From Streptomyces antimycoticus (GTDB lineage: Bacteria > Actinomycetota > Actinomycetes > Streptomycetales > Streptomycetaceae), in assembly GCF_005405925.1 (NCBI RefSeq), contig NZ_BJHV01000001.1, forward strand, positions 6,696,001-6,760,000: DNA of 64,000 nt, in the 5' to 3' direction. Shown one piece after another: positions 19,101 to 26,360 of the stretch. The first letter of the stretch is position 1; every line of letters begins with the position of its first letter. The notes under the pieces are model-generated. The model saw nothing but the letters and a program-made list of their open reading frames with translations, did not search any database and had not been told where the DNA came from. Made by a program: the position numbers and the translations under genes.

Positions 19101-19762
19101 AGGTGCCCCTGCCGGAGACGCTCACCGCCTCCCAGCTGCTGCGTCTCGCCGCCGATCCGGACGGCTTCGCAAGGGAGCTGGCCCGCCCCATGCCCCGGCC
19201 GCCGCGCCCCGCCGCACGGCGCGGCACCCGCTTCCACGCCTGGGTCGAAGCGCGCTTCGAGGCGCTGTCGCTGCCCTTCCTCGGCCCCGATGAGCTGCCG
19301 GGCGGCGAGGAAGACGAGGCGGAGATCGCCGACGAGCGGGATCTGACCGCCCTCAAGGAGGCGTTCGCGCGCACGCCGTACGCCCGTCGCACCCCTTACC
19401 GCGTGGAGGTGCCGGTCCAGCTGACTCTGGCGGGCCGCATCATCCGCGGCCGGATCGACGCGGTGTACCGCTCGTCGGGGACGGGCTCCGACGGCGGCCC
19501 GCGCTACGAGATCGTCGACTGGAAGACCGGCCGCTCCCAGGACGCCGACCCGCTCCAGCTGGCCATCTACCGTCTGGCCTGGGCCGAGCAGCATGGACTG
19601 CCCCTGTCGGCGGTCACGGCGGCGTTCGTGTACGTACGCAGCGGTGAGGTCGTGCGCCCCGCCGGGCTGCCCGGCCGGGCGGGGCTCGAGCGCGTCCTGC
19701 TCGGGGAGCCGGGCGGCGAGACCGGCGGCGGGCCGCACGGCGAGCCGGGGACGGGGAGGTGA
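16160..19762 (+). CDS. adnB: AdnB-type ATP-dependent helicase-nuclease with acidic Tyr-rich insert
   Basis: A 1,200-residue SF1 helicase from GTG 16160 (MSARITDPEELKELLGIPFT, the usual beginning); ATG at 16130 would add 10 residues. VAGAGSGKTTVMAARV is Walker A, VVLLDEYQDTSV Walker B, GDPCQAIYGWRGA motif III and TAHKSKGLEWD motif V. The C-terminal RecB nuclease has GTRFHAWVEARFE and EIVDWKTGRSQ. Residues about 860-945 are an acidic, Pro/Tyr-rich linker (EDPYE, DEPYEPYD repeats) between motor and nuclease. It acts with AdnA in end resection. The stop overlaps a possible 30-codon frame at 19759. Confidence 0.85.
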   Translation: MSARITDPEELKELLGIPFTPEQVECITAPPAPQVIVAGAGSGKTTVMAARVVWLVGTGQVAPDRVLGLTFTNKAAGELAERVRKALVTAGIVDQDPDPGATEEAAGEPVISTYHAFAGQLLKDHGLRVGLEPSARLLADATRFQLAARVLRSAPGPYPALTRPFSDLVTDLLALDAELAEHLVPAGRLRAYDTELLRALEGARLTNEALRKVPEAAHARQELLGLVEAYREEKRRRDLLDFGDQIAHSATLALDHPEVGRILRDQFAVVLLDEYQDTSVAQRLLLSGLFGGGTGHPVTAVGDPCQAIYGWRGASVANLDDFPEHFRHADGSPARRFALSENRRSGGRLLDLANGLAAPLRAMHEGVEALRPAPGAERDGAVRCALLPTHAEELAWLADSIAHLVRTGTPPGEIAVLCRTAGDFAQIQGALVERDVPVEVVGLSGLLHLPEVADLVAVCEVLQDPGANAALVRLLTGPRWRIGPRDLALLGRRARALVSHGGPDGAEDDPDLRLAEAVEGTDPSEVISLADALDTFLEAGGGPDDGLPFSAEARIRFARLAAELRELRRTLADPLMDVLHRVLATTGLEVELSASPHALAARRRETLGNFLDVAAAFAGREGGAAVEGEVTLRGFLGFLRTAAQYEKGLDNALPGGENTVKVLTAHKSKGLEWDVVAVPGLVAKQFPSEQSRESWTANARVLPHELRGDARTLPDVTAWDSKGIAAFKDAMKGHQRTEELRLGYVTFTRPRSLLLGSGHWWGPTQKRPRGPSAFLDALREHCEAGYGEVEAWAEPPEEDAENPALRESAADRAWPLPLDPAALRHRRRAADVVLAHLARIETAGEEPTAHVGGRPSADGDPFPEPPHDLEPPEEPELLEDPQWPEPPEDPYEASYEDADEGPYGEAADEPYEPYDPYEDEPYGDGPRLDPYGAPEPGVPDITREPAEDELAPEEARLASSWDRDLDALAGELRRARETVHEVPLPETLTASQLLRLAADPDGFARELARPMPRPPRPAARRGTRFHAWVEARFEALSLPFLGPDELPGGEEDEAEIADERDLTALKEAFARTPYARRTPYRVEVPVQLTLAGRIIRGRIDAVYRSSGTGSDGGPRYEIVDWKTGRSQDADPLQLAIYRLAWAEQHGLPLSAVTAAFVYVRSGEVVRPAGLPGRAGLERVLLGEPGGETGGGPHGEPGTGR

Positions 19763-19851
19763 GCGTGGCCGGGGATGGGGCCGTGGACGAGGGCGCGACC
19801 GGGAATGACCGTATCGACGCCGAAACCGTCACCGAGAGCGAGCGCTCATGA
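19759..19851 (+). CDS. Doubtful 30-residue frame bridging adnB and the M20 gene
   Basis: GTG at 19759 overlaps the adnB stop (GTGA), and the frame ends in an ATGA at 19848. The acidic peptide has no family resemblance. It may only reflect reading through a short intergenic stretch, but the double overlap could couple translation across the operon. Confidence 0.2.
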   Translation: MSVAGDGAVDEGATGNDRIDAETVTESERS

Positions 19852-19904
19852 ACGCCCCGGAGGCCCCGCCCGCGTCCCGCCGCGGGCCGGATAGGCTCAC
19901 ATCC

Positions 19905-21308
19905 ATGAGCAACACCCCGGACACGGACAACGCCGTCCGCGCCTATGTGGACAGCCATCGCGCCGCCTTTCTCGCCGAACTCTCCGAATGGCTGCGCATC
20001 CCGTCCGTATCCGCCGACCCGGCCCGCGCCGACGACGTCCGGCGCAGCGCCCAGTGGCTGAGGGACCACCTGGCCGCGACGGGCTTCCCGGTGGCTGAGA
20101 TATGGGACACACCGGGCGCCCCGGCCGTCTTCGCCGAGTGGCCGTCCGGCGATCCCGACGCCCTTACGGTGCTCGTCTACGGCCACCACGACGTCCAGCC
20201 CGCCGACCGCGAGGACGGCTGGCGCACCGACCCCTTCGAGCCCGTCATCGAGGACGGCAGGCTCTACGCCCGCGGCGCCGCCGACGACAAGGGGCAGGTC
20301 CTTTTCCACACCCTGGGGATACGGGCGCACCTTTCCGCGACCGGCCGCGGCGCACCCGCGGTGAACCTCAAGCTGCTGATCGAGGGTGAGGAGGAGTCCG
20401 GCTCCCCGCACTTCCCCGAGCTGATCCGCGCGCACGCCGATCGGCTGGCCTGCGACACCGTGATCGTCTCCGACACCGGGATGTGGTCCGAGGACACCCC
20501 GACCGTCTGCACCGGCATGCGGGGTCTCGTCGACTGCCAGATCGATCTCCATGGCCCCGGCCAGGACATCCACTCCGGCTCCTTCGGCGGCGCGGTCCCC
20601 AACCCGGCCACCGAGGCCGCCCGTCTGGCCGCCGCACTGCACGACGCCGACCGTAAGGTGGCGATCCCCGGCTTCTACGACGGCGTCGTGGAGCTGACCG
20701 ACCGCGAGCGCGCGCTCTTCGCCGAGCTGCCCTTCGACGAGGCGGACTGGCTGCGGACCGCGCATTCGCGGGCCACGCTCGGCGAGGCGGGGTACTCCAC
20801 CCTGGAGCGGATCTGGGCCCGTCCGACCGCCGAGGTCAACGGCATCGGCGGGGGCTACCAGGGGCCGGGCGGAAAGACCATCGTGCCCTCGGCCGCCCAG
20901 CTGAAGCTGTCCTTCCGGCTGGTGGCGGGCCAGGACGTGGAGAAGGTCCAAGCGGCCGTGCGGGACTGGGTCGCCGCCCAGCTCCCGGCCGGTATCCGCC
21001 ATGAGATCACCTATTGGGGCGCCACCCGCCCCTGTCTGACCCCGCTGGACCACCCCGCGCTCCAGTCGGTCGTCCGGGCCATGGGGCGCGCCTTCGGTCA
21101 GGAGATCCGCTTCACCCGAGAGGGCGGATCGGGCCCCGCCGCCGATCTCCAGGACGTCCTCGGAGCCCCGGTGCTCTTCCTGGGCATCTCGGTGCCGTCC
21201 GACGGCTGGCACGCGCCCAACGAGAAGGTCGAGCTCGGCCTGCTCATGAAGGGTGCCGAGACAGCCGCCCATCTCTGGGACGATCTCGCCGAGAACGGAC
21301 GGGAATAG
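19905..21308 (+). CDS. M20-family dipeptidase
   Basis: A 467-residue cytosolic metallopeptidase. ATG at 19905 (MSNTPDTDNAVRAYVDSH) gives the usual beginning; an ATG 57 bases upstream is less likely. VLVYGHHDVQPAD supplies the first metal His and neighbouring Asp, ARGAADDKGQ the bridging Asp, and EGEEESGS the catalytic and metal Glu pair. Later metal ligands lie in VIVSDTGMW and near the C-terminal GWHAPNEKVE. Members cleave dipeptides or beta-Ala-His-like substrates; the exact substrate is unknown. It follows adnB in the same direction. Confidence 0.88.
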   Translation: MSNTPDTDNAVRAYVDSHRAAFLAELSEWLRIPSVSADPARADDVRRSAQWLRDHLAATGFPVAEIWDTPGAPAVFAEWPSGDPDALTVLVYGHHDVQPADREDGWRTDPFEPVIEDGRLYARGAADDKGQVLFHTLGIRAHLSATGRGAPAVNLKLLIEGEEESGSPHFPELIRAHADRLACDTVIVSDTGMWSEDTPTVCTGMRGLVDCQIDLHGPGQDIHSGSFGGAVPNPATEAARLAAALHDADRKVAIPGFYDGVVELTDRERALFAELPFDEADWLRTAHSRATLGEAGYSTLERIWARPTAEVNGIGGGYQGPGGKTIVPSAAQLKLSFRLVAGQDVEKVQAAVRDWVAAQLPAGIRHEITYWGATRPCLTPLDHPALQSVVRAMGRAFGQEIRFTREGGSGPAADLQDVLGAPVLFLGISVPSDGWHAPNEKVELGLLMKGAETAAHLWDDLAENGRE

Positions 21309-21358
21309 CCCGCTTATGTATGTAAACCACCCATTTCGCTGGGGAGTTGGAAGCAACC

Positions 21359-22294
21359 GTGACCACCTGGACCGACCACGCCACCGACCGGCCGATCACG
21401 CTCGCTGCCCCGAGCGGCATCGACCGCTCCGCGCACCACCGCCTGGACGAGGCGTGGCTGGCGGCGGCGTGGAGCCACCCGACGACGCGTGTCTTCGTGG
21501 TCTCCGGCGGCCAGGCCCTGGTCGACGACACCCCGGACGGCCGCACCGAACTCGTCATGACCCCGTCCTTCGAGGCCCCGCCCACCGAGACCCACCGCTA
21601 CTTCCTGGGCACCGACGAGGAGGGCGTGCGCTACTTCGCGCTGCAGAAGGACTCCCTGCCGGGGCGGATGGACCAGTCGGCACGCCCCGCCGGGCTGCGC
21701 GAGGCGGGCGCGCTGCTGTCCGAGCGCGACGCGGGGCTGCTGGTGCACGCGGTCGCGCTGGAGAACTGGCAGCGGCTGCACCGCTTCTGCTCACGCTGCG
21801 GTGAGCGCACGATGATCGCGGCGGCGGGCCATATCCGCCGCTGCCCCGCGTGCGGGGCCGAGCACTACCCGCGGACCGACCCCGCCGTGATCATGCTGGT
21901 GCGGGACGAGCAGGACCGTGCGCTGCTGGGGCGTCAGGTGCACTGGCCGGAGGGGCGCTTCTCGACGCTGGCGGGCTTCGTGGAGCCGGGCGAGTCGATC
22001 GAGCAGGCCGTGGTCCGCGAGGTGGCGGAGGAGGCGGGCGTCACGGTCGGCGAGGTCGAGTACGTGGCCAGCCAGCCGTGGCCGTTCCCGTCCAGCCTGA
22101 TGCTCGGCTTCATGGCGCAGGCCACGTCCTCCCTGATCCAGGTGGACGGGGAGGAGATCCACGAGGCGCGCTGGTTCTCCCGGGACGACCTGCGGGCCGC
22201 GATCGAGTCCGGGGAGGTCCTGCCTCCGTCCGGTATCTCGATCGCGGCCCGGCTGATCGAGCTCTGGTACGGCGAGCCGCTGCCGCGGGGCTGA
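21359..22294 (+). CDS. nudC: NAD(+) diphosphatase / NAD-decapping NUDIX enzyme NudC
   Basis: Hydrolyses NAD(H) to NMN(H) and AMP and can remove NAD caps from RNA 5' ends. 311 residues from GTG 21359 (MTTWTDHATDRPITL), chosen over TTG 21347. The zinc ribbon has CSRCGERT and CPACGAEHYPR. The Nudix box is GFVEPGESIEQAVVREVAEE, followed by the NADH-specific SQPWPFPSSLMLGF. All diagnostic residues are present. It converges on mrx1 with a single base between the stops. Confidence 0.93.
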   Translation: MTTWTDHATDRPITLAAPSGIDRSAHHRLDEAWLAAAWSHPTTRVFVVSGGQALVDDTPDGRTELVMTPSFEAPPTETHRYFLGTDEEGVRYFALQKDSLPGRMDQSARPAGLREAGALLSERDAGLLVHAVALENWQRLHRFCSRCGERTMIAAAGHIRRCPACGAEHYPRTDPAVIMLVRDEQDRALLGRQVHWPEGRFSTLAGFVEPGESIEQAVVREVAEEAGVTVGEVEYVASQPWPFPSSLMLGFMAQATSSLIQVDGEEIHEARWFSRDDLRAAIESGEVLPPSGISIAARLIELWYGEPLPRG

Positions 22295-22295
22295 C

Positions 22296-22538
22296 TCAGA
22301 CGCCGACCTTGGCCTTGACCTGTGCCAGGGACGGGTTGGTCAGGGTCGACCCATCGGGGAAGAGAACGGTCGGCACCGTCTGGTTGCCACCGTTCGCCTT
22401 CTCGACGAAGGCCGCGGACTCCGGGTCCTGCTCGATGTTGATCTCGGTGTAGGCGATGCCCTCGCGGTCCATCTGCCCCTTCAGGCGGCGGCAGTAGCCG
22501 CACCAGGTGGTGCTGTACATCGTCACAGTGCCGGACAT
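22296..22538 (-). CDS. mrx1: Mycoredoxin (glutaredoxin-like, mycothiol-dependent)
   Basis: An 80-residue thioredoxin-fold protein with active site Cys13-Gly-Tyr-Cys16 (TTWCGYCRR) and the cis-Pro loop QTVPTVLFPDG. Mycoredoxin-1 reduces mycothiol mixed disulfides in actinobacteria, doing the job of glutaredoxin. A perfect SigR-type promoter lies 45 bases upstream, which fits induction by disulfide stress through the SigR-RsrA pair at 56-58 kb. It converges with nudC and diverges from uvrD2. Confidence 0.92.
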   Translation of the reverse strand: MSGTVTMYSTTWCGYCRRLKGQMDREGIAYTEINIEQDPESAAFVEKANGGNQTVPTVLFPDGSTLTNPSLAQVKAKVGV

Positions 22539-22582
22539 CGGTCTTCGCTCTCCTCGGGGTCGTGGTGGGTGGGCAGAAGGTG

Positions 22583-22608
22583 AACGCTCACCTTCCGCCG
22601 GTCATTCC
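22583..22608 (-). promoter_or_regulatory. SigR-type promoter for mrx1
   Basis: On the minus strand GGAAT (complement of 22604-22608), an 18-base spacer, then GTT (complement of 22583-22585). This is an exact GGAAT-N18-GTT match, correctly placed for mycoredoxin. Confidence 0.8.
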
Positions 22609-22685
22609 CGGTATTCATATGACCGGAAGGCGATGGCTGTGGACAACCGGCACGGGGGTCCCAGGGGACCTGGCAGCATGGCGGG

Positions 22686-24983
22686 GTGACTGCAGCAACG
22701 TCCTCCACTCTGTTCCCGCAGGGCTCCACACCGGGTGCCTGCGCGGCCACGCCGCGTGACGCCGACGCGGTGCTCGACGGGCTCGACCCCGAGCAGCGCG
22801 AGGTGGCGACGTCCCTGCACGGCGCGGTGTGCGTGCTGGCCGGGGCCGGCACCGGCAAGACCCGTGCCATCACCCACCGGATCGCCTATGGGGTGCGCGC
22901 GGGCATGCTCCAGCCCGCCAGCGTGCTGGCCGTCACCTTCACCAACCGGGCGGCGGGGGAGATGCGCGGCCGGCTGCGGCAGCTCGGCGCGGGCGGGGTG
23001 CAGGCGCGCACGTTCCACTCGGCGGCCCTGCGTCAGCTGCAGTATTTCTGGCCCAAGGCGGTCGGCGGTGAGGTGCCGCGGCTGGTCGAGCGCAAGGTGC
23101 AGCTCGTGGCCGAGGCTGCCGCGCGGTGCCGGGTCCGGCTGGACCGCAATGAGCTGCGGGACGTGACCGGCGAGATCGAATGGTCGAAGGTCACCCAGAC
23201 CGTGCCCGAGGACTATCCGGCCGTGGCCGCCAAATCCGGTCGGGAGGCCCCCCGCGACGCCGCCGAGATCGGCCGGATCTACGCCACCTATGAGCAGTTG
23301 AAGCGCGACCGCGGCGTCATCGACTTCGAGGATGTGCTGCTCCTCACGGTCGGTGTGCTCCAGGAGCGGCACGACATCGCCGATCAGGTGCGCCGTCAGT
23401 ACCAGCACTTCGTGGTCGACGAGTACCAGGACGTCAGCCCGCTGCAGCAGCGGCTGCTGGAGCTGTGGCTGGGCGACCGGGACAGCCTGTGCGTGGTCGG
23501 CGACGCCAGCCAGACCATCTACTCCTTCACCGGCGCCACCCCCGACCATCTGCTGAACTTCCGCACCCGCCACCCCGGGGCCACGGTGGTCAAGCTGATC
23601 CGGGACTACCGCTCCACCCCCCAGGTGGTCCACCTGGCCAACGGGCTGCTCTCCCAGGCCCGCGGCCGGGCCGCCGAGCACCGGCTGGAGCTGGTCTCCC
23701 AGCGGGAGGCGGGCCCCGACCCGGTATACGTCGCCTATGCGGACGAGCCGGCCGAGGCCGAGGGCACCGCCCGCCGGATCCGTGAGCTGATCACCCCGGT
23801 CGAGCAGGGGGGCGGCGGCGTCCCGGCGAGCCAGATCGCGGTCCTCTACCGGGTCAACGCCCAGTCGGAGCTCTATGAGCAGGCGCTGGCCGATGCGCAG
23901 GTGCCCTATCAGCTGCGCGGCGCCGAGCGGTTCTTCGAGCGGCCCGAGGTGCGCGAGGCGGGGCTGCTGCTGCGCGGCGCGGCCCGCGGGAGAAGTGCCG
24001 ACCCGGCGCTGGCGGATGCCGACATCCCGTCCCAGGTGCGGGCCGTGCTGGGCACCCGTGGCTGGACGCCCGATCCCCCGGCGGGATCGGGCGCGGTGCG
24101 CGACCGCTGGGAGTCCCTGGCCGCCCTGGTGCGGCTCGCCGAGGACTTCGCGGGCAGCCGCCCCGGGGCCACGCTCTCGGATCTGGTGGCGGAGCTCGAC
24201 GAGCGGGCGGCGGCGCAGCACGCCCCGACCGTCGAGGGTGTGACCCTCGCCTCACTCCACGCCGCCAAGGGCCTCGAATGGGACGCGGTCTTCCTGGTCG
24301 GTCTTACCGAGGGGATGGTGCCGATCACCTACGCCAAGACGGACCAGCAGATCGAGGAGGAGCGTCGGCTGCTCTATGTGGGGGTCACCCGCGCCCGTCA
24401 CCATCTGACGCTGTCCTGGGCGCTCTCGCGGGCTCCGGGCGGCCGGGCCTCCCGCCGCCCCACCCGCTTTCTCAACGGGCTGCGGCCCGGCTCCCAGGCC
24501 GTGGGCGCCCGCACCCTCGGCGGGGCCGGTGGGATCGAGCGCGGGGCGGCGGCCCCGGGCGGCGGGGGCGCCACGGTGCGCAGGCGGCGCGGTCCGGTCC
24601 ACTGCCGGGTGTGCGGCCGCGCGCTGACCGACGCGGGCGAGATGAAGCTGATGCGCTGTGAGGGCTGCCCGTCGGAGCTGGACGAGGCGCTCTATGAGCG
24701 GCTGCGCGACTGGCGGGCGGAGCAGGCGGGGCTGCTGGGGCAGCCGGCCTACTGCGTTTTCACCGACAAGACACTGCTCGCGATCGCCGAGGCCGTTCCG
24801 GAAACCGCATCGGAGCTCGCCCGCATCGCCGGTGTCGGACGGCGCAAGCTCGACCGGTTCGGAGCCGACGTCCTCGCGCTGTGCGCGGGGCGAGAACTGC
24901 CCTCGGCGGTCGACGACGAGGGGGACGACGGTGCCGGGGGAAGCCATTCGGGTGACCCTTGGCAAAACTCGACGGAAAAATAG
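22686..24983 (+). CDS. uvrD2: ATP-dependent DNA helicase UvrD2
   Basis: A 765-residue SF1 helicase. GTG start at 22686. LAGAGTGKTRAITHRI (Walker A), FVVDEYQDVSPLQQ (Walker B), GDASQTIYSFTGA and ASLHAAKGLEWDAVF are in order. After the motor comes a tetracysteine module (CRVCGRALT ... MRCEGCPS), diagnostic of UvrD2, then a C-terminal HRDC domain (LLAIAEAVP, ARIAGVGRRKLDRFG). It works in DNA repair and replication as a 3'-5' unwinding motor. The wblC promoter overlaps its last codons. Confidence 0.93.
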   Translation: MTAATSSTLFPQGSTPGACAATPRDADAVLDGLDPEQREVATSLHGAVCVLAGAGTGKTRAITHRIAYGVRAGMLQPASVLAVTFTNRAAGEMRGRLRQLGAGGVQARTFHSAALRQLQYFWPKAVGGEVPRLVERKVQLVAEAAARCRVRLDRNELRDVTGEIEWSKVTQTVPEDYPAVAAKSGREAPRDAAEIGRIYATYEQLKRDRGVIDFEDVLLLTVGVLQERHDIADQVRRQYQHFVVDEYQDVSPLQQRLLELWLGDRDSLCVVGDASQTIYSFTGATPDHLLNFRTRHPGATVVKLIRDYRSTPQVVHLANGLLSQARGRAAEHRLELVSQREAGPDPVYVAYADEPAEAEGTARRIRELITPVEQGGGGVPASQIAVLYRVNAQSELYEQALADAQVPYQLRGAERFFERPEVREAGLLLRGAARGRSADPALADADIPSQVRAVLGTRGWTPDPPAGSGAVRDRWESLAALVRLAEDFAGSRPGATLSDLVAELDERAAAQHAPTVEGVTLASLHAAKGLEWDAVFLVGLTEGMVPITYAKTDQQIEEERRLLYVGVTRARHHLTLSWALSRAPGGRASRRPTRFLNGLRPGSQAVGARTLGGAGGIERGAAAPGGGGATVRRRRGPVHCRVCGRALTDAGEMKLMRCEGCPSELDEALYERLRDWRAEQAGLLGQPAYCVFTDKTLLAIAEAVPETASELARIAGVGRRKLDRFGADVLALCAGRELPSAVDDEGDDGAGGSHSGDPWQNSTEK

Positions 24984-25014
24984 TTTGCGCGCGCGGAGGC
25001 CATACCCATAGCCT
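24976..25014 (+). promoter_or_regulatory. Candidate WblC-autoregulated promoter of wblC
   Basis: An AT-rich block AAAAATAG (24976-24983, overlapping the uvrD2 stop) sits directly in front of -35 TTGCGC (24985-24990), an 18-base spacer and -10 TAGCCT (25009-25014). WhiB7/WblC-type regulators use an AT-hook to bind AT-rich DNA just upstream of the -35 of SigA/HrdB promoters, which is this arrangement. It would give a leader of about 480 bases before wblC. Confidence 0.5.
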
Positions 25015-25123
25015 TCCGAGCACGGAGACAACGGCCCTTCCAGGAGCCAAGGATTCCGTGTTGTACTGAACACCCGGACTGGTTTCGATCGGTCCCTGAG
25101 ACGCCGAGAGGAGGCGAAGACTA

Positions 25124-25390
25124 ATGATCAGCTTCATCAACACCATCAAAAAGGCCGATCGATCGGTCGTCGCCACCTGCCTGCTCGGCTCCGCGCTTCC
25201 TGGCACCGGTATGCCCGGCGTCAATGAGGCGCGCCTCAGTGAGCGACCGATCCAGGCACCTGCGGTAGCGGCAGTGGCACAGGCAATGGCCTATGCCTTT
25301 GCGACCAATGGTGCCGAATCCCGGACGATGCAGCAGCACCACAAGACGTGGGCCTTCCGCAGGCTCGAACCCTGGAGTTATCCAGCCTGA
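25124..25390 (+). CDS. Upstream ORF in the wblC leader (88 residues)
   Basis: ATG preceded by a strong AGAGGAGG site. The frame begins MISFINTIKKADRSVV and ends in WSYPA, with its stop at the foot of a chain of short hairpins and 26 bases before a strong intrinsic terminator. It has no known domain, and codon use at its start is less GC-rich than in neighbouring genes. Its place fits a regulatory leader ORF: slow or stalled ribosomes here could change RNA folding and allow read-through into wblC. It could alternatively be a small conserved protein. Confidence 0.6.
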   Translation: MISFINTIKKADRSVVATCLLGSALPGTGMPGVNEARLSERPIQAPAVAAVAQAMAYAFATNGAESRTMQQHHKTWAFRRLEPWSYPA

Positions 25391-25452
25391 TCCAGGATCA
25401 GGTCGGCACCTTCCAGGGCCGCGGAACCCACACCGGGATCCGCGGCCCTTTT
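25386..25452 (+). terminator. Intrinsic terminator/attenuator in the wblC leader
   Basis: GGGCCGCGGA (25416-25425) pairs perfectly with TCCGCGGCCC (25439-25448), followed by TTTTGATTT: a textbook intrinsic terminator, rare in this GC-rich genome, lying before wblC. Just upstream CCTGATCC/GGATCAGG (25386-25402) forms a hairpin containing the stop codon of the upstream ORF. TCCAGG (25412-25417) can instead pair with an earlier CCTGGA, overlapping the terminator stem. This fits ribosome-controlled attenuation. Confidence 0.75.
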
Positions 25453-25505
25453 GATTTGCCAGAGCCCGGCCACCAGCCGGACCGAAGAGACGAGGACCAC
25501 ACACC

Positions 25506-25868
25506 GTGCAACTCAACGCACACGCCCCGTCCGCATCGACCGACCTGAACCGACCGCCTGACTCCTCGGAGGACTCCTTGACCCCGCTCACCGCCCTCAC
25601 CGAACTCGATGAGGCCATCGAGAACCTGGGTGTAGCCGTTCCGTGCCGCTCGTACGACCCGGAGGTCTTCTTCGCCGAGTCCCCGGCCGACGTCGAGTAC
25701 GCGAAGTCGCTGTGCCAGACCTGCCCGCTGCGTGAGGCCTGCCTCGCCGGTGCCAAGGACCGCCGTGAGCCCTGGGGCGTCTGGGGCGGCGAGCTCTTCG
25801 TCCAGGGCGTGGTGGTGGCCCGCAAGCGGCCGCGTGGCCGTCCGCGTAAGAACCCGGTTGCGGCATGA
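25506..25868 (+). CDS. wblC: WhiB-family regulator WblC (WhiB7 orthologue)
   Basis: A 120-residue iron-sulfur transcription factor. Cluster ligands are Cys47, Cys70, Cys73 and Cys79. GVWGG at 91-95 is the WhiB turn, and RGRPRK at 110-115 is the AT-hook that marks the WblC/WhiB7 branch. It binds the primary sigma factor and turns on intrinsic resistance to ribosome-targeting antibiotics. GTG 25506 (MQLNAHAPSAS) is the usual beginning. Its long leader with an upstream ORF and terminator implies induction by translation inhibition. The stop overlaps the next ATG. Confidence 0.93.
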   Translation: MQLNAHAPSASTDLNRPPDSSEDSLTPLTALTELDEAIENLGVAVPCRSYDPEVFFAESPADVEYAKSLCQTCPLREACLAGAKDRREPWGVWGGELFVQGVVVARKRPRGRPRKNPVAA

Positions 25869-26176
25869 GCACCCACGGCACCATCGATCGCCCAGCGACG
25901 CACGACCCCATGAAGCAGGTCCCGACGATGACCCCACCGGTCTCCGACACCCCAGCACCAGAAACCTTCGGCGCGCCCGAGTCGCGCCAGAACAGGAACC
26001 GAGAGATGCAACTCATCCAAGAAGCCCTGGCGCGTGCGCATATGCACGACCGGCTGCAGGAGGCCGAGTCCGAACGGCCCGCCGCTCGGCTCGCCGCCGC
26101 GCGCCGGATGCAGCGCCGCGCGGAGCGTGCCTCGCTCCGCGCCCGCCGCGCCCTGGCCATCGCGGTCATGCAGTGA
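25865..26176 (+). CDS. Small Arg-rich helical protein coupled to wblC
   Basis: 103 residues; the ATG overlaps the wblC stop (ATGA), so the two are translationally coupled. The N-terminal 45 residues are Pro/Thr-rich and disordered-looking. The rest is a long Ala/Arg/Glu helix (LIQEALARAHMHDRLQEAE, then ARRMQRRAERASLRARR), possibly nucleic-acid- or ribosome-binding. No catalytic motif or known domain is visible. Tight linkage suggests a role in the WblC response. It is followed by a terminator. Confidence 0.65.
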   Translation: MSTHGTIDRPATHDPMKQVPTMTPPVSDTPAPETFGAPESRQNRNREMQLIQEALARAHMHDRLQEAESERPAARLAAARRMQRRAERASLRARRALAIAVMQ

Positions 26177-26261
26177 CCACCAGGTGCGCCACCGACCAGA
26201 GTCGGGGCTGACATCACCACACACTGACGGGTCATACCTCGACCCGTCGCGTGACCACAGA

Positions 26262-26288
26262 GGGCCGGTCCGATCGGACCGGCCCTTT
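26262..26288 (+). terminator. Intrinsic terminator of the wblC operon
   Basis: A perfect 10-bp stem, GGGCCGGTCC and GGACCGGCCC, with GATC loop, followed by TTT. It also faces the converging UbiB-like gene. Confidence 0.8.
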
Positions 26289-26360
26289 GGCTACCCCGAA
26301 GCGCCCGCGCTCGGAGGCGACGCCACCCGGCACCAGAGACCGGCCGGGCGGCGCGCGTGC

